The notes under the pieces were generated by a model. It was not told the DNA's origin. It saw nothing but the letters and a program-made list of their open reading frames with translations, and ran no database searches. The translations under genes were made by a program, and so were the position numbers. This document shows, piece by piece, positions 36,501 through 45,507 of a DNA stretch of 64,000 bases (position 1 is its first letter; each line of letters starts with the position of its first letter). The DNA lies in contig JACPYM010000114.1 of the NCBI GenBank assembly GCA_016196035.1, positions 62,001-126,000 on the forward strand, read 5' to 3'. The stretch comes from Acidobacteriota bacterium (GTDB lineage: Bacteria > Acidobacteriota > Blastocatellia > RBC074).

Positions 36501-39500
36501 GCCGGTCGTGCCTTCGCCAACGATATTCGGCGTCAGGCTGGTCAGCACCGGCACCGCGTTGATGATGTTGAGCGTCACGCTGTTGGACGTGCCGCCGCCC
36601 GGCGCGGGATTGACGACGGTAATCGCCAACGTGCCAGCCGAAGCAATGTCATTGGCCGTCAATTGCACGGTCAGTTGATTGGCGTTGACGAACGTGGTGG
36701 GCCGCGTTTCGCTATTGCCGTTCACCCGCACAAACGAGCCTGCGACGAAGCCGCTGCCGTTGATCGTGAGGGCCAGCCCATTCGCACCCGCCGTCGCGTT
36801 GGGCGGATTGAGCGACGTAATCGCGGGCACAGGGTTGGGCGCCTGCGTGATGTTAAAGGTCAGCGGATTGGATTCGCCGCCGCCCGCCGGTGGCGTAAAC
36901 ACCGTCACCGCAGCCGTGCCCAGACTGGCGATGTCCGCCGCCGTGATTTGCGCCGTCACTTGCGTGCTGTTGGTGAACGCGGTCGGGCGCGCCTGCCCAT
37001 TCCAGCGCACCACCGAATCGCTGACGAAATTGACGCCCGTCACGGTCAGCGTGAAGGCCGCACCGCCCGCCGTTGTGCCATCGGGGCTAAGCGCCGTGAT
37101 GCGCGGCAAGGGCCGCGCGCCCTGATTGATCGTGAAACTGATTTCGTTTGAAGCCGCGTTGGCCGCCGGGCTGAACACAGTAAGTTTGGCCGTACCCACG
37201 TTGGCAATGTCCGCCGCCGTGATCTGCGCCGTGAGTTCGGTCACGCTGACCAACGTGGTCGGGCGGGCTTCGCCATTCCAGCGCAAGACCGAATTGGCAG
37301 AGAAATTCGTGCCCGTCACCGACAGCGTAAAGGCCGGGCCGCCCGCCACAGCCGAACTCGGACTCACCAGCGTGATCGTCGGCGGCGCGAACGTAATCGT
37401 CAGCGGCAATTCGGTTGAAAGGCCGCCGCCCGGCGCGGGATTAAACACGCGAATCGTCGCCGTGCCGCCATTGGCGATGTCGGCTGCCGTCAGAGCCGCG
37501 CGCAATTCGGTGGCTGACACATACGTCGTGGGCCGATCCTGCCCATTCACGCGCACCACCGAGGTCTGCACGAAATTCGTGCCCGTCACCGTCAGCGAGA
37601 AAGCTGCCCCGCCCGCCGTCACGCTGGCCGGATTCAACGCCGTCACCGTCGGCACGGGATTGGGCGGTTGCGTGATGGTGAAAAGCTGCGCGCTCGAAAC
37701 GCCGCCGCCGGGCGGTGAGTTGAAGACTGTCACCGAAGCCGTGCCCGCGTTGGCGATGTCCGCCGCCGTGATCTGCGCTGTAAGTTGCGTGCCGCTGACA
37801 AAGGTCGTCGGGCGCGCTTCGCCATTCCAGCGCACCACTGATTCACTCACAAATCCTGAACCGTTAACCGTCAACGTGAAGGCCGCGCCACCCGCCTGTG
37901 TTGTGGTCGGACTGATGCTGGTGACGCGCGGAATTGGTTTGGGCGCATTGACCGCAAACGTCAGCACATTCGACGCGCCACCGCCCGGCGCGGGATTGGT
38001 CACGATCACATTGAAGCTGCCCGCCGTGTTCAATGCCGAAGCCGGCAAATTCGTCGTCAATTGCGTGCTGCTGACATAGAAAGTAATGCGGTCAACGTTG
38101 TTGAATTTGATGACCGCGCCCGGCACGAAATTCGTGCCCGTCACCGTCAGGGTCACGCCCGGCGTGTTGGTCGCCACCGAAGCCGGAGTCAAACCGGTCA
38201 GCGTCGGCGCAGGGTTGTTGACGTTCAGTGTCAGCGCATTGCTGGTCAGGGCTTCGGGCGTGCGCACCGTGATGCTGAGCGTGCCGGTTTCGAGTATGTC
38301 CACCGCCAGCAGCGTCGCGCGCAATTGCGTGGCACTGACGAATTCGGTGAAGCGCTCCGAACCGTTCACACGCACCGTCGAACCATTCGTAAAATTCGTG
38401 CCGTTGACCGTCAGCGTGAAATTGTTCCCGCCCACCAGCACATTGAGCGGATTGAGGGACGTGAGGACGGGCGCCTGCCCAGTGACCGGCGGATTGAGCG
38501 TAATCACGCCTGCCATAAACGACGCAGGCAAGGTGGCCGCCTGGTCATCCACGACCGCGCCATTGCTAAACCCAACCGTCGTCGAATTGAGCGTGCTCGC
38601 GCCGGGCACGTTAAAGGTCAAGGTCAGAAATTGCCGCACGCCAGCGGCGAATTTTTGGCCGAAGGGCAATGACAGATTGACGATCACGCGGCCATTGGCG
38701 GCATCGTTGGCATTCACAACCACTGTCGCGCCCGCCGCATCCGCGCCCGCCACCGCGCCCACAAAGGTTAATTGCGTGGGATCGAAATTGAGCGTGAAGC
38801 CGACCGCGAATTCGGTGCCCAGCGCCGTCAGTTCAACCTGGGTCGAACCATTTTGCCCGCGTTGAAACGTGGCGGGCAGAATGCGCACGGCGCGCGTCTG
38901 ATCCGGCGACACGGTTTGCGCGAGCAATGCGCCCGCGCCATTCAATAAAACCACGGGCGCACTCGGCCCACCGGCGGCCATTGGCGCGTCCAGCCCCGCC
39001 GCATAACGACCAGCCTGCACCCAATCGGCCAGCGTCACTTGTCCATCGCCCAAGGTCGCACGCGGCGCGCAATCGGCGCGTTGAAATTCAACGCCGTTGG
39101 CGGGCGTCTCCAACTGCGCGGCAAAGCGCCCCAACAAGGCCCAATCCGCCACCGACAACACGGCATTGCCGCCCGCTTCGCGCGGGGCCACATCGGCTTC
39201 CAAACCCGCCTGCACCGCGACCAGCCCGTTGACGAAGCCGGTCGAGATGGCATTCGCACGCACATCCGCCACGTACCGCGCGACAGGCTGATCATCGAAT
39301 TCGAGCGGCAAGGTCGCCACATTTAGTTTCGGCGAGATGCTGAATTCAATGTTGACCAGCGTGCGCAACCCGGCGGCGAGTTGTTGCCCCTCCGCCAACA
39401 CCAGTTGCACACCCAGGCGGCCCGCTTTGATCTCGTCTGTATTGACCGTGAGCGTCGCGCCCTGCGTTTCGGCGGTTACGCTGACTTGGGGTTTGCCGAG

Positions 39501-39869
39501 CGCGGTGGCGTCAAACCGCAAGCTGAACGCCAGACTATGTTCGTTGCCTGCGGCGTTGTATTCGACCGGCACGGTCACCTGACTGCCCGGCGCGGCACTG
39601 GTCGAAACCAAACGCATTTGGCGTTGCGCTTGCGGCGCGGCACGCCGTGTGGGCGCTATCGCCAGCCTGAAAGGCGCGGACGTGCGCGCCACGAAAGTTT
39701 GAAACTCTTGCATAGCGTGCGTGACGGTCGCCGCCGCAAAGGCCGTAGGATGAATGCCGGATATTTGCGCGCCGCTGGCCAGCGCCAAGACGCTAAACAA
39801 CCCCGCCACCAGGACAAGGCGTGATTTTGACGACACCGCTGGCCGCGTGTGCTTTACCACGTTAAACAT
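33582..39869 (-). CDS. Giant secreted cohesin-like / IPT-TIG repeat protein
   Basis: 2095 residues from the ATG at 39869, which follows AAGGAG; an in-frame codon at 39890 is less likely. The signal segment is RLVLVAGLFSVLALASGAQ. The N-terminal part has two cohesin-like beta-sandwiches (VTVPVEYNAAGNEHSLAFSLRFD and a second near FAVGFTLNFDPTQLTFVG). Between them are two dockerin-like segments (VLSVADWALLGRFAAQL and GDGQVTLADWVQAGRYAAGL). Fifteen IPT/TIG repeats follow (GTNFVxxSVVRWNGxxRPT and PAPGGGTSN signatures), interrupted after the thirteenth by an unrelated ~100-residue domain, then a C-terminal unique domain of about 150 residues. It is probably an extracellular adhesin or scaffold; the cohesin/dockerin pairing suggests self-assembly. 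Confidence 0.8.
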   Translation of the reverse strand: MFNVVKHTRPAVSSKSRLVLVAGLFSVLALASGAQISGIHPTAFAAATVTHAMQEFQTFVARTSAPFRLAIAPTRRAAPQAQRQMRLVSTSAAPGSQVTVPVEYNAAGNEHSLAFSLRFDATALGKPQVSVTAETQGATLTVNTDEIKAGRLGVQLVLAEGQQLAAGLRTLVNIEFSISPKLNVATLPLEFDDQPVARYVADVRANAISTGFVNGLVAVQAGLEADVAPREAGGNAVLSVADWALLGRFAAQLETPANGVEFQRADCAPRATLGDGQVTLADWVQAGRYAAGLDAPMAAGGPSAPVVLLNGAGALLAQTVSPDQTRAVRILPATFQRGQNGSTQVELTALGTEFAVGFTLNFDPTQLTFVGAVAGADAAGATVVVNANDAANGRVIVNLSLPFGQKFAAGVRQFLTLTFNVPGASTLNSTTVGFSNGAVVDDQAATLPASFMAGVITLNPPVTGQAPVLTSLNPLNVLVGGNNFTLTVNGTNFTNGSTVRVNGSERFTEFVSATQLRATLLAVDILETGTLSITVRTPEALTSNALTLNVNNPAPTLTGLTPASVATNTPGVTLTVTGTNFVPGAVIKFNNVDRITFYVSSTQLTTNLPASALNTAGSFNVIVTNPAPGGGASNVLTFAVNAPKPIPRVTSISPTTTQAGGAAFTLTVNGSGFVSESVVRWNGEARPTTFVSGTQLTAQITAADIANAGTASVTVFNSPPGGGVSSAQLFTITQPPNPVPTVTALNPASVTAGGAAFSLTVTGTNFVQTSVVRVNGQDRPTTYVSATELRAALTAADIANGGTATIRVFNPAPGGGLSTELPLTITFAPPTITLVSPSSAVAGGPAFTLSVTGTNFSANSVLRWNGEARPTTLVSVTELTAQITAADIANVGTAKLTVFSPAANAASNEISFTINQGARPLPRITALSPDGTTAGGAAFTLTVTGVNFVSDSVVRWNGQARPTAFTNSTQVTAQITAADIASLGTAAVTVFTPPAGGGESNPLTFNITQAPNPVPAITSLNPPNATAGANGLALTINGSGFVAGSFVRVNGNSETRPTTFVNANQLTVQLTANDIASAGTLAITVVNPAPGGGTSNSVTLNIINAVPVLTSLTPNIVGEGTTGVTLAVTGTGFIRGSQIIINGNARQTTYISATQLTTALTSNDVAVAATLQVQVSNPAPGGGLSNVLPLEVRKRNPLPRITSINPTSALAGTGGFTLIVSGTGFVQGSVVRWNGQDRPTDFGSETLLVAQIPATDIVAGGNAQVAIFNPAPGGGTSGGVAFTITNPAPRISSSNPDTVVAGSGPVALVVNGSGFAANSQVRFNGNDVPTTFVTNSQLNAQLPAAAVITGGAFAITVFNPAPGGGLSSGVNFTVTNPAPVLAQLVPNSVAAGSPGFVLTLIGTGFTPASVVRWNGQDRLTTFVGQTQLTAVVNAQDVAQVATAQVTVFTPAPGGGTSAALAFTVKNEPNPVPALTALNPNQAFAGGPAFTLTITGTNFVAGSRVQWNGEARATTYISATQIVAQIAAADVANAATANVTVVNPAPGGGTSNALPFNIVPPPNPAPVISNISPNASFAGAASITLTVNGTGFITESVVRWNGTDRQTTRLSATQLTAQIPAADLAQGGTAQVTVFTPPSVSGGGGTSNSAAFTIRQLPAAQIALTPNAPTTNDTLTAQLSGVWPDGCVPQNPQVSIAGNEVRISTSNPGQACTAALTPWNLSSSFGPLPAAGNYLLRVFYTSPVGTAEIGQASFAVVNGRPTLISLGPNQALVGSAGLALTVNGTGFFNGAVVNVNGVAHETAFVSPTQVTTQLTDTDLVTGGVLSITVVNPAPGGGASNALPFAVNNPSPQIGAINPAAVQAGSGAFALTVTGAGFVPGAVVRWNGADRLTTFISNTSVIAAIPASDIANTGAANITVFNPGPGGGSSTAVSLTIDSAPPCQAICFQSPVYYVLNMSRLPSGSVLIAGVNFNQPVSIQDNLADVKRALQGGRSTLAQLNAEYVAAQISLLAVSGPFPSAGVLSGQLRCYGVNITSVQLSNGFTVNVSTTIGDLLNQARSALTENRADDMGKLAVILDLINGNEPNSRCGGFTAGN

Positions 39870-40215
39870 AAGAGGCCACTCCTTCCTCAATCAATCTCAA
39901 AAATAAACAACTCAAGGGCGAAAAATGAATTCAAGGATTGAACTAACAATCAGCATTGACCGCACTGGGGCAGCGCGGAATTTAACAGCCATACTCAGGG
40001 CGTACTGGGGGTAGGGTAAACGATGACTGCTCTAAAAGAACCGACTGGAAATTTATTTAATGGGACACGGGCGATTTTGGGCTGTTGGGAATATACCCCG
40101 AAACCTGAAGTGATGCTAACGAATTAATGTGGAACATCCGGCCGCGAAGTTTCTGTCTTTGAAAGATTAATCCGCGCTCGCACACGTCCACACGTGCAGG
40201 CTTGCGCCCGCCAAA
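39870..40215. other. Intergenic spacer of 346 bases
   Basis: Between the minus-strand TIG-repeat start and the DUF547 stop. It is AT-richer than the surroundings and should contain the promoter of the TIG-repeat gene, but I see no convincing consensus pair, repeat or gene. Confidence 0.4.
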
Positions 40216-40995
40216 TCAACGCTGCTCGTTCAGGCTTTTGTCATAGCTGAAATACTTCACGCTGATCTCATGCAACGGCGCTTTCGCCAACGCCTCGCGC
40301 TGCGGGGCGTCCAGGTATAGCAAGATGTATTGCGCGATGTGCGGCTGGGTGAGGCCCTTCTGCGTCTTCAGGTAATTCAAAAAATCGTCGGCGAACCAGT
40401 CAAAAATTTTCGAGATGGTCAGCCGCTTGGCCGCCGCGTCATATTGCACGTTGCGTGAATCATTCAGAAAACGTTTGGCCGCCCGTTCCAACACCGCTAA
40501 TGTTTGGCCCGCTGGAATCGCCCCCTGCCACAAGCCCGGGCAACTGCGCGCCGCGCAATTCAAATAAAAATGCGCGCGCGGGTCTTTGAACTGCGGGCGG
40601 ATAATCTGATGCTCCAGATACTCTAGCGAAGATTTTTTGCCGCCCATTATGATCTCGTGATTTTTGAACTGCCCGATGAAATTCCACATTTCGTTTTTGG
40701 CCGGATAAGCATTGGCCGCGTGATAGAGCACCCAGGCGTTATAGGCGGTCAGGTAATACCGCAGCCGTTCGTCCGGCTCGCTGATTGCCAGCGGGTCAGC
40801 CGCGCCCAATTGGTCTACAAAGCCTTTCAACGCCCCGAGTTCTTTTTTCAAACCCGCATAATTGACCAGACCGCGCGCGTCCACATAGGTGCGCAGCAGT
40901 CGGTCATACTCGGTGTAATTCTGGGCGCGGGCCACTGGCACGCTAACCAGCAATAAGAACCCGCACAAAACTGCTTGAGTCAATCTGTAAATCAT
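40216..40995 (-). CDS. Secreted DUF547 protein
   Basis: 259 residues with a signal peptide ([18 protein letters not shown]). It shows the DUF547 hallmarks [62 protein letters not shown] and FDWFADDF. The conserved H-F-x-L-N-C-x-x-x-S-C-P motif looks like a catalytic or metal centre of a papain-like or transglutaminase-like fold, but the family has no agreed function. GCAGGAGGAGC precedes the ATG. It diverges from the glycosyltransferase gene 37 bases to its right. Confidence 0.85.
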   Translation of the reverse strand: MIYRLTQAVLCGFLLLVSVPVARAQNYTEYDRLLRTYVDARGLVNYAGLKKELGALKGFVDQLGAADPLAISEPDERLRYYLTAYNAWVLYHAANAYPAKNEMWNFIGQFKNHEIIMGGKKSSLEYLEHQIIRPQFKDPRAHFYLNCAARSCPGLWQGAIPAGQTLAVLERAAKRFLNDSRNVQYDAAAKRLTISKIFDWFADDFLNYLKTQKGLTQPHIAQYILLYLDAPQREALAKAPLHEISVKYFSYDKSLNEQR

Positions 40996-41032
40996 CTATG
41001 CTCCTCCTGCAAAATTCGCGGCGGCAAAGATA

Positions 41033-41758
41033 ATGGCCGCGCCTGAAGCATACCGTATCGCAAGCTACGTTGACGACCATCCCATGTGCCTCTCGATTAT
41101 CATCCCGACGCTCAACGAAGCCGCCATCATTCGCGCCGCCGCCGCCGCGCTCGCCCCCTGGCGCGACCAAATCGAAATCATCATCGTTGACGGCGGCAGC
41201 ACCGACGAGACCGTCGCCCGCGCACAGGGCTGTGGCTTGTCCGTGCTGACCGCGCCACGTGGACGCGGCACGCAGATGAACGCCGGGGCACAAGTCGCGC
41301 GCGGCGACATCCTGCTCTTCCTGCACGCCGACACGCGCTTGCCGGACGAAGCCCCGGCGTTGATCGCAACGGCTCTCGCCGATCCTGCCGTCAACGGCGG
41401 CCATTTCAGTTTGCAATTTGACGGCGGCACGCGCGCGGCCCAGTGGCTGACCTGGCTGTATCCTTGCTTGCGGTTGGGCGGGATGTGTTACGGCGATTCG
41501 GCCATCTTCGCGCGGCGCGCCGTCTTTGAAAGACTGGGCGGCTATCGCGACATGCCGCTGTTTGAAGACGTGGATTTGTTCAAACGGCTCAAACGCGCGG
41601 GCCGCTTTGTGCACTTGCCCGCCCGCGCCACGACTTCCTCACGCCGCTTTGAAGGGAGGTTCGCCCGCACCTTTGCGTTGTGGTCGTGTTTGCAGGTGTT
41701 GTATTGGTTAGGGGCACCGCCGCAACGCTTGGCGCAACTTTATCGCGTGGCGCGCTAA
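41033..41758 (+). CDS. GT2-type glycosyltransferase (TIGR04283-like)
   Basis: 241 residues from the first ATG; an ATG at 41084 ([12 protein letters not shown]) matches the usual family start and may be the real one. The fold motifs are [44 protein letters not shown] and [13 protein letters not shown]. This small subgroup of GT-A glycosyltransferases was named for arsenosugar clusters, but no arsenic gene is nearby, so the acceptor is unknown. It precedes a membrane GT-C enzyme on the same strand, suggesting lipid- or surface-glycan synthesis. Confidence 0.75.
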   Translation: MAAPEAYRIASYVDDHPMCLSIIIPTLNEAAIIRAAAAALAPWRDQIEIIIVDGGSTDETVARAQGCGLSVLTAPRGRGTQMNAGAQVARGDILLFLHADTRLPDEAPALIATALADPAVNGGHFSLQFDGGTRAAQWLTWLYPCLRLGGMCYGDSAIFARRAVFERLGGYRDMPLFEDVDLFKRLKRAGRFVHLPARATTSSRRFEGRFARTFALWSCLQVLYWLGAPPQRLAQLYRVAR

Positions 41759-41830
41759 CTCCGCCGCTACCCGTCGCGAAGTTTTTTTTCAACGCCCGAA
41801 TTTCTTCGATAAAGATTTTCACGCTGACTT

Positions 41831-43699
41831 ATGCGTAAAGCTGAATTGCTTTTTGCCTTCTCACATTACGGCGCGCTGGCTGGTTTGGCGTTGTGCGCTT
41901 ACGCCTTCGGACGCCGCGCGTTGCGCCATTTTCAATTTGCGAATGCTGCGGAACGCATCGCCTTTTCAACCACGCTGGGGCTGGGGCTGAGCGCGCAGGG
42001 GGTGTTTTTATTGGGCTTGCTGCGCGGGCTTTATCCGGCCTTGTTAACGGGCGCGTTGTTGGCAGGACTGGTTCTTTGTCATTCCGTCTGGCGCACGTGG
42101 CTGCGGGAAATCGCGGCTGGCATCAAGCCGCTGGTCGCCAAAGCGTCGTGGCGCTGGCTGGCGTGGCTTGGGCTGGCACTGTTTTTGGGCTGGTGGTTTC
42201 AGCAACTCTGGCAGATTCCGTTATATCCGCCCACGGCCTTTGACGCCACGGTCTATCACTTGCCGTTGGCGAAGCTCTATGCGCGTGAACATCAATTGGT
42301 TTATGGCACGTATCTGCGCGTGCCAGTGTTTCCGCAAAACGTGGAAATGTTATTTACCCTGGCCTTGTTACTGTATGACGATGTTTTCGCGCAGTTGATT
42401 GAGACGTTAATGCTCGGTCTGGTGGCGTGTGGATTATTGGCGTGGGGCAAACGTTTTTTGAGTTTCTCCGCCGGCGTTTGGGCCTGCGCTTACCTGTTAT
42501 TCAATCCGTTGCTGATCTGGCTGGCGGGTGCGGCCTACATTGATTTGGGCTTGATGGCGTTTTGCTTCCTGGCTTGTTACGCGGTTGAAGTCTGGCGGCG
42601 CACCTTCGAAGCACGCTGGTTAATGCTGGCTGGAACTTTTGCGGGACTTGCGGCGGGGACAAAATACACGGCGTTATTTATCGTCCTGGCGCTGACGCTC
42701 GCGGTGAGTTGGTTTGGCTGGCAGAAATTCGGACGTGCCGCGCTTTGGCAATGCGCCGGGAAATTTGCTGTTGTGGCGGCGTTGGTGGGTGCGCCCTGGT
42801 ATCTCAGGAATTTTTACTACACGCATAATCCGATCTTCCCTTTTCTCAATTCAACCTTTCTCGCCTGGTTTGGCCCAGCGCGCTGGCGGGTCGAAGACAA
42901 AATTGATTTAGGCCTTGCCGCCCCGTCCGGCATCCCTTACCACTGGTTCGCGGCCTTCTGGGAAGCGCCGTGGAAACTCGCCTTTCAGCCCAGCAGTTTT
43001 TTTATCGAAGCCCGCCTATCGCTGCCGTTTTTCTGCTTGATCCCGCTGTTGCTGTGCCTTGCCGTATGCCGCAAACAAATCACCTGGCTGTGGTGGCTGG
43101 TGTACGCTTACTTGGTCTTTGTGTATTTGCTGGCGCCGCAAATGCGCTACTTGTTGGTGATCCTTCCACTGGTGGCGTTAATGGCGGGACAGACCACCGA
43201 TTGGCTTTGGCATTCGCCGTGGTTGCGCCCGCGCCAGCGCTGGCTGGGCGGCGTGGTTGCGCTGCTATGTGTGATCAGTTGGCCTTTCGCCGCGCGGCGT
43301 TTGCAACAAGCCTGGCCCGCCGCACAACTGCCCGTCACGACGGGACAGCGCGCCGCTTATCTCAGCGCCTTGCATCCGGCTTACGGCGCCTATCAATGGC
43401 TCAACCGCACGCGCGGCAGCAACTATGTTCTTTACGCCTTTGGACAGGATCGGCTGACCTATTTTGCCGATGGGACGGTGATGGGAGATTTTTTTGGGCC
43501 GGCGGCGTATCGCCGCATCCTCGAAAATCAGCGCGACAGCGCGGCTTTATTCCAGGTCTTGACGCGCCTGGGCGCGGAGTATTTTTTGGTGGATGAGAAC
43601 CCGCAGCTTCAGCCGCTGGCGCGCGATGAATTTTTCGCGGCGCATTTCAAGCCGGTCTTTCAACAAGGCGCGGTGGTGTTATATCAGCTTCTCCCGTAA
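41831..43699 (+). CDS. Polytopic GT-C-type membrane glycosyltransferase
   Basis: 622 residues with about twelve hydrophobic spans. The first large loop contains PLYPPTAFDATVYHLPLAKLYAREHQLVYG, the acidic loop expected of the PMT/ArnT (dolichyl- or polyprenyl-phosphate-sugar) fold, where aspartates bind the lipid-linked donor. AGLAAGTKYTALFI and the later APQMRYLLVILPLVALM also fit that fold. The C-terminal ~100 residues form a soluble domain ending in AVVLYQLLP. It probably transfers sugars from a polyprenyl carrier to a protein or lipid at the outer face of the membrane. The substrate is unknown. Confidence 0.7.
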   Translation: MRKAELLFAFSHYGALAGLALCAYAFGRRALRHFQFANAAERIAFSTTLGLGLSAQGVFLLGLLRGLYPALLTGALLAGLVLCHSVWRTWLREIAAGIKPLVAKASWRWLAWLGLALFLGWWFQQLWQIPLYPPTAFDATVYHLPLAKLYAREHQLVYGTYLRVPVFPQNVEMLFTLALLLYDDVFAQLIETLMLGLVACGLLAWGKRFLSFSAGVWACAYLLFNPLLIWLAGAAYIDLGLMAFCFLACYAVEVWRRTFEARWLMLAGTFAGLAAGTKYTALFIVLALTLAVSWFGWQKFGRAALWQCAGKFAVVAALVGAPWYLRNFYYTHNPIFPFLNSTFLAWFGPARWRVEDKIDLGLAAPSGIPYHWFAAFWEAPWKLAFQPSSFFIEARLSLPFFCLIPLLLCLAVCRKQITWLWWLVYAYLVFVYLLAPQMRYLLVILPLVALMAGQTTDWLWHSPWLRPRQRWLGGVVALLCVISWPFAARRLQQAWPAAQLPVTTGQRAAYLSALHPAYGAYQWLNRTRGSNYVLYAFGQDRLTYFADGTVMGDFFGPAAYRRILENQRDSAALFQVLTRLGAEYFLVDENPQLQPLARDEFFAAHFKPVFQQGAVVLYQLLP

Positions 43700-43766
43700 T
43701 GGCGCGCTTGATAACCATTGTTGGATTTGAGCGCCACCGCCTCATGCAGCGTTCGGCGTCTCGCAA

Positions 43767-44444
43767 TTACGCTGTTTCCGTTTGGAGTAGTTCTCGAATC
43801 CAATCGCTCTTCGCACATGCCAGCACCGTTTTGCCTTTGCCATCCTTGAGCGCAGTGCTTACCCCAAACGAAAGAAAATCTCGGATGATCTGGCGCTGTG
43901 CAGCGCGCGCCGCTGCCGTTCCGGAACCACCGCGACCGGTATCCTGTACCGCCAGGTGAAAGGGCGTCGAACCGGGCTTGTTCTGGCGTGTCGCGTCGCT
44001 GCCCGCCTCGAGCAGGAAGCGCGTCGCGGCGGCGCAGCGCGTCCGGACGGCGCGGTGCAAGGGGGTCGCGCCGTTCTTGTCCTGCGCCTGCAAGTCCGCC
44101 CCTGCCTCAAGCAGGCATTTGAGAGTCTCGACTTGCTGCATTGGATCCCACACAGCGCTGGCTAGATAACCGTCCGCCGCATAGTGGAGCGGGCCGCTCC
44201 AGCGCTGGTTCTTTGCCGAGTTCGGATCCGCTCCCGCCGCCAGCAGCATGCGCACGATCTCGACGCGATACCCGGCGGCAGCCAAATGCAGCGCGGTATC
44301 ACCGACGTATAGCCAGTGAAAAATCTTGGCCTCATGCAGTATCGCTTGGCGGACGCTTGCAGTCACAAGCGCAGGATCGGCTTTCAACATGGCTTGGACG
44401 ACTGCGCGGTCGTCATCAAGTATGGCGTCAAGGAGTGTGTCCAT
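43767..44444 (-). CDS. Ankyrin-repeat protein
   Basis: 225 residues from the ATG at 44444. A longer frame to 44690 exists but its first 82 residues are translation of a palindromic element (44486-44630) and are rejected. About five ankyrin repeats are visible: GDTALHLAAAGYRVEIVRMLLAAGADPN, SGPLHYAADG, TLKCLLEAGADLQAQDKNGATPLHRAV, FLLEAGSDATRQNKPGSTPFHLAV and a final degenerate unit. It is a protein-protein interaction module with no attached catalytic domain, and the partner is unknown. The promoter must lie in or beyond the inserted element. Confidence 0.75.
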   Translation of the reverse strand: MDTLLDAILDDDRAVVQAMLKADPALVTASVRQAILHEAKIFHWLYVGDTALHLAAAGYRVEIVRMLLAAGADPNSAKNQRWSGPLHYAADGYLASAVWDPMQQVETLKCLLEAGADLQAQDKNGATPLHRAVRTRCAAATRFLLEAGSDATRQNKPGSTPFHLAVQDTGRGGSGTAAARAAQRQIIRDFLSFGVSTALKDGKGKTVLACAKSDWIRELLQTETA

Positions 44445-44485
44445 AATTGGATTCTTTGGGAACTTTACGTTACCAGGTCGCAAAA

Positions 44486-44630
44486 CTAGATCGGTTTTCA
44501 TTTGCGTGTACGGTAGGCGCGCGGCTTTTGCCATACACCGAAGTGAAACGCCGAAGCGCCGCTTGCTCACGCGCGCGGTACTGTCCCGCTGCGCGGCTTT
44601 TGCCATACACCGAAGTGAAAACCGATCTAA
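44486..44630. mobile_element. TA-flanked palindromic MITE-like element, copy B
   Basis: It begins TAGATCGGTTTTCA and ends TGAAAACCGATCTA. Only the right half of the inner palindrome (CGCTTGCTCACGCGCGCGGT, about 44563-44582) is present. The segment CGGCTTTTGCCATACACCGA followed by AGTGAAA occurs twice, about 85 bases apart, so this copy looks like a recombinant of two units. The remainder of the 44445-44750 spacer shows no gene. Confidence 0.75.
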
Positions 44631-44750
44631 ACATTGCCAATACAGTTCGTCCACGCACCAAGCTTCACCGGGTTCAAGCAAACGAATCAATGGATGTTTA
44701 GTCTTGTGGTGTCATCATTCACAGCTAATAAGACCGATTTCGCGCTAAGC

Positions 44751-45227
44751 TCATTGTGCTTGATCGGTCGCGTCCGGGCGGCGCGAGACGACGCATTTGA
44801 CGGTCAGGCTTTGCACCACTTCGCCGCGCTGATTCAGCGTCTCGCTGCGCACGGTGACCATTCCACGGTCAGGCCGTGAGCGCGAAGGAGTGACTTCCAG
44901 AATTTCGTTCTCGACGTGCAACGTGTCGCCGGGCCGGGTCGGACGCGGCCAACTCAGTTCCCCGCCCGCGCCGATAATGCCGCCGCGGATCGGCAACCCG
45001 CTCTCGACCTGCAAGCGCATGGTGAGCGCCGCCGTATGCCAGCCGCTCGCCGCCAGCCCGGCGAACAAACTGTCTTTCGCCGCATCGTCATCCAGATGGA
45101 AGGGTTGCGGGTCGAACTGCTGGGCAAAGGCTTTGATCTGCGCTGCGTCCAGCGTATGCGTGCCGCTGGTGAAGCGCTGACCGGGTTGCAAGTCTTCAAG
45201 AAAGAGTAATTGGTTTGAATCCATCAT
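44751..45227 (-). CDS. MaoC-like hotdog-fold protein
   Basis: 158 residues. The motifs LEDLQPGQRF, AQQFDPQPFHLDDDAA and GLAASGWHTAALTMRL are those of MaoC-type (R)-hydratases, with Asp and His of FDPQPFH as the likely catalytic pair. WPRPTRPGDTLHVENEILEVTPSRSRPDRG is the usual second half. It would hydrate an enoyl-CoA or act as a related thioester enzyme; single-domain bacterial forms often work in fatty-acid or polyketide metabolism. The substrate is not known. A small membrane peptide gene lies 86 bases upstream on the same strand. Confidence 0.82.
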   Translation of the reverse strand: MMDSNQLLFLEDLQPGQRFTSGTHTLDAAQIKAFAQQFDPQPFHLDDDAAKDSLFAGLAASGWHTAALTMRLQVESGLPIRGGIIGAGGELSWPRPTRPGDTLHVENEILEVTPSRSRPDRGMVTVRSETLNQRGEVVQSLTVKCVVSRRPDATDQAQ

Positions 45228-45313
45228 CCTGCTTTAACGATAACTCCTTTCCAGCGTCTTCATACTCTTCTCAATGGGCCTTTCACAAGCCGCCTGCTTT
45301 GTTTGGGTCTTCA

Positions 45314-45475
45314 TCAGCCCTCGGTGATGATTATGCATGAGCGCCGCGGGATTTGATCGGTCGTGACAATGCCAAGCATGACGAAAAGCGCCAGCACGAC
45401 GAGTTGCGTGAAGACGAACGGCGATTCGGATTGCGTCGGCGCCAGCGCCTGCAAGGCCGGCGCTTGTCGTTGCAT
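45314..45475 (-). CDS. Small membrane protein of unknown function
   Basis: 53 residues from the ATG at 45475, which is preceded by AAGGAGGG at good spacing. A single membrane span is visible (FVFTQLVVLALFVMLGIVTT), with a polar N-terminal third rich in Gln and Ala and a short tail ending SCIIITEG. No family is recognised. It sits between the FMN reductase and MaoC-like genes and may be part of the same transcript. Confidence 0.4.
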   Translation of the reverse strand: MQRQAPALQALAPTQSESPFVFTQLVVLALFVMLGIVTTDQIPRRSCIIITEG

Positions 45476-45507
45476 TTTTCTCCCTCCTTCTGCCAGCGGT
45501 AGTGAAC

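Noticed and set aside
35721..38079. Several long plus-strand frames within 35437-38079
   Set aside because: They mirror the repeated DNA of the TIG-repeat gene on the other strand; their regular repeats are a by-product of it.
41033..41758. Arsenosugar biosynthesis cluster
   Set aside because: Only the TIGR04283-like glycosyltransferase is present; no arsenite methyltransferase or radical SAM partner is in the window.
43767..44690. Ankyrin protein starting at 44690 (307 residues)
   Set aside because: The first 82 residues are translation of the palindromic element at 44486-44630 and carry no conserved sequence; the ATG at 44444 is preferred.
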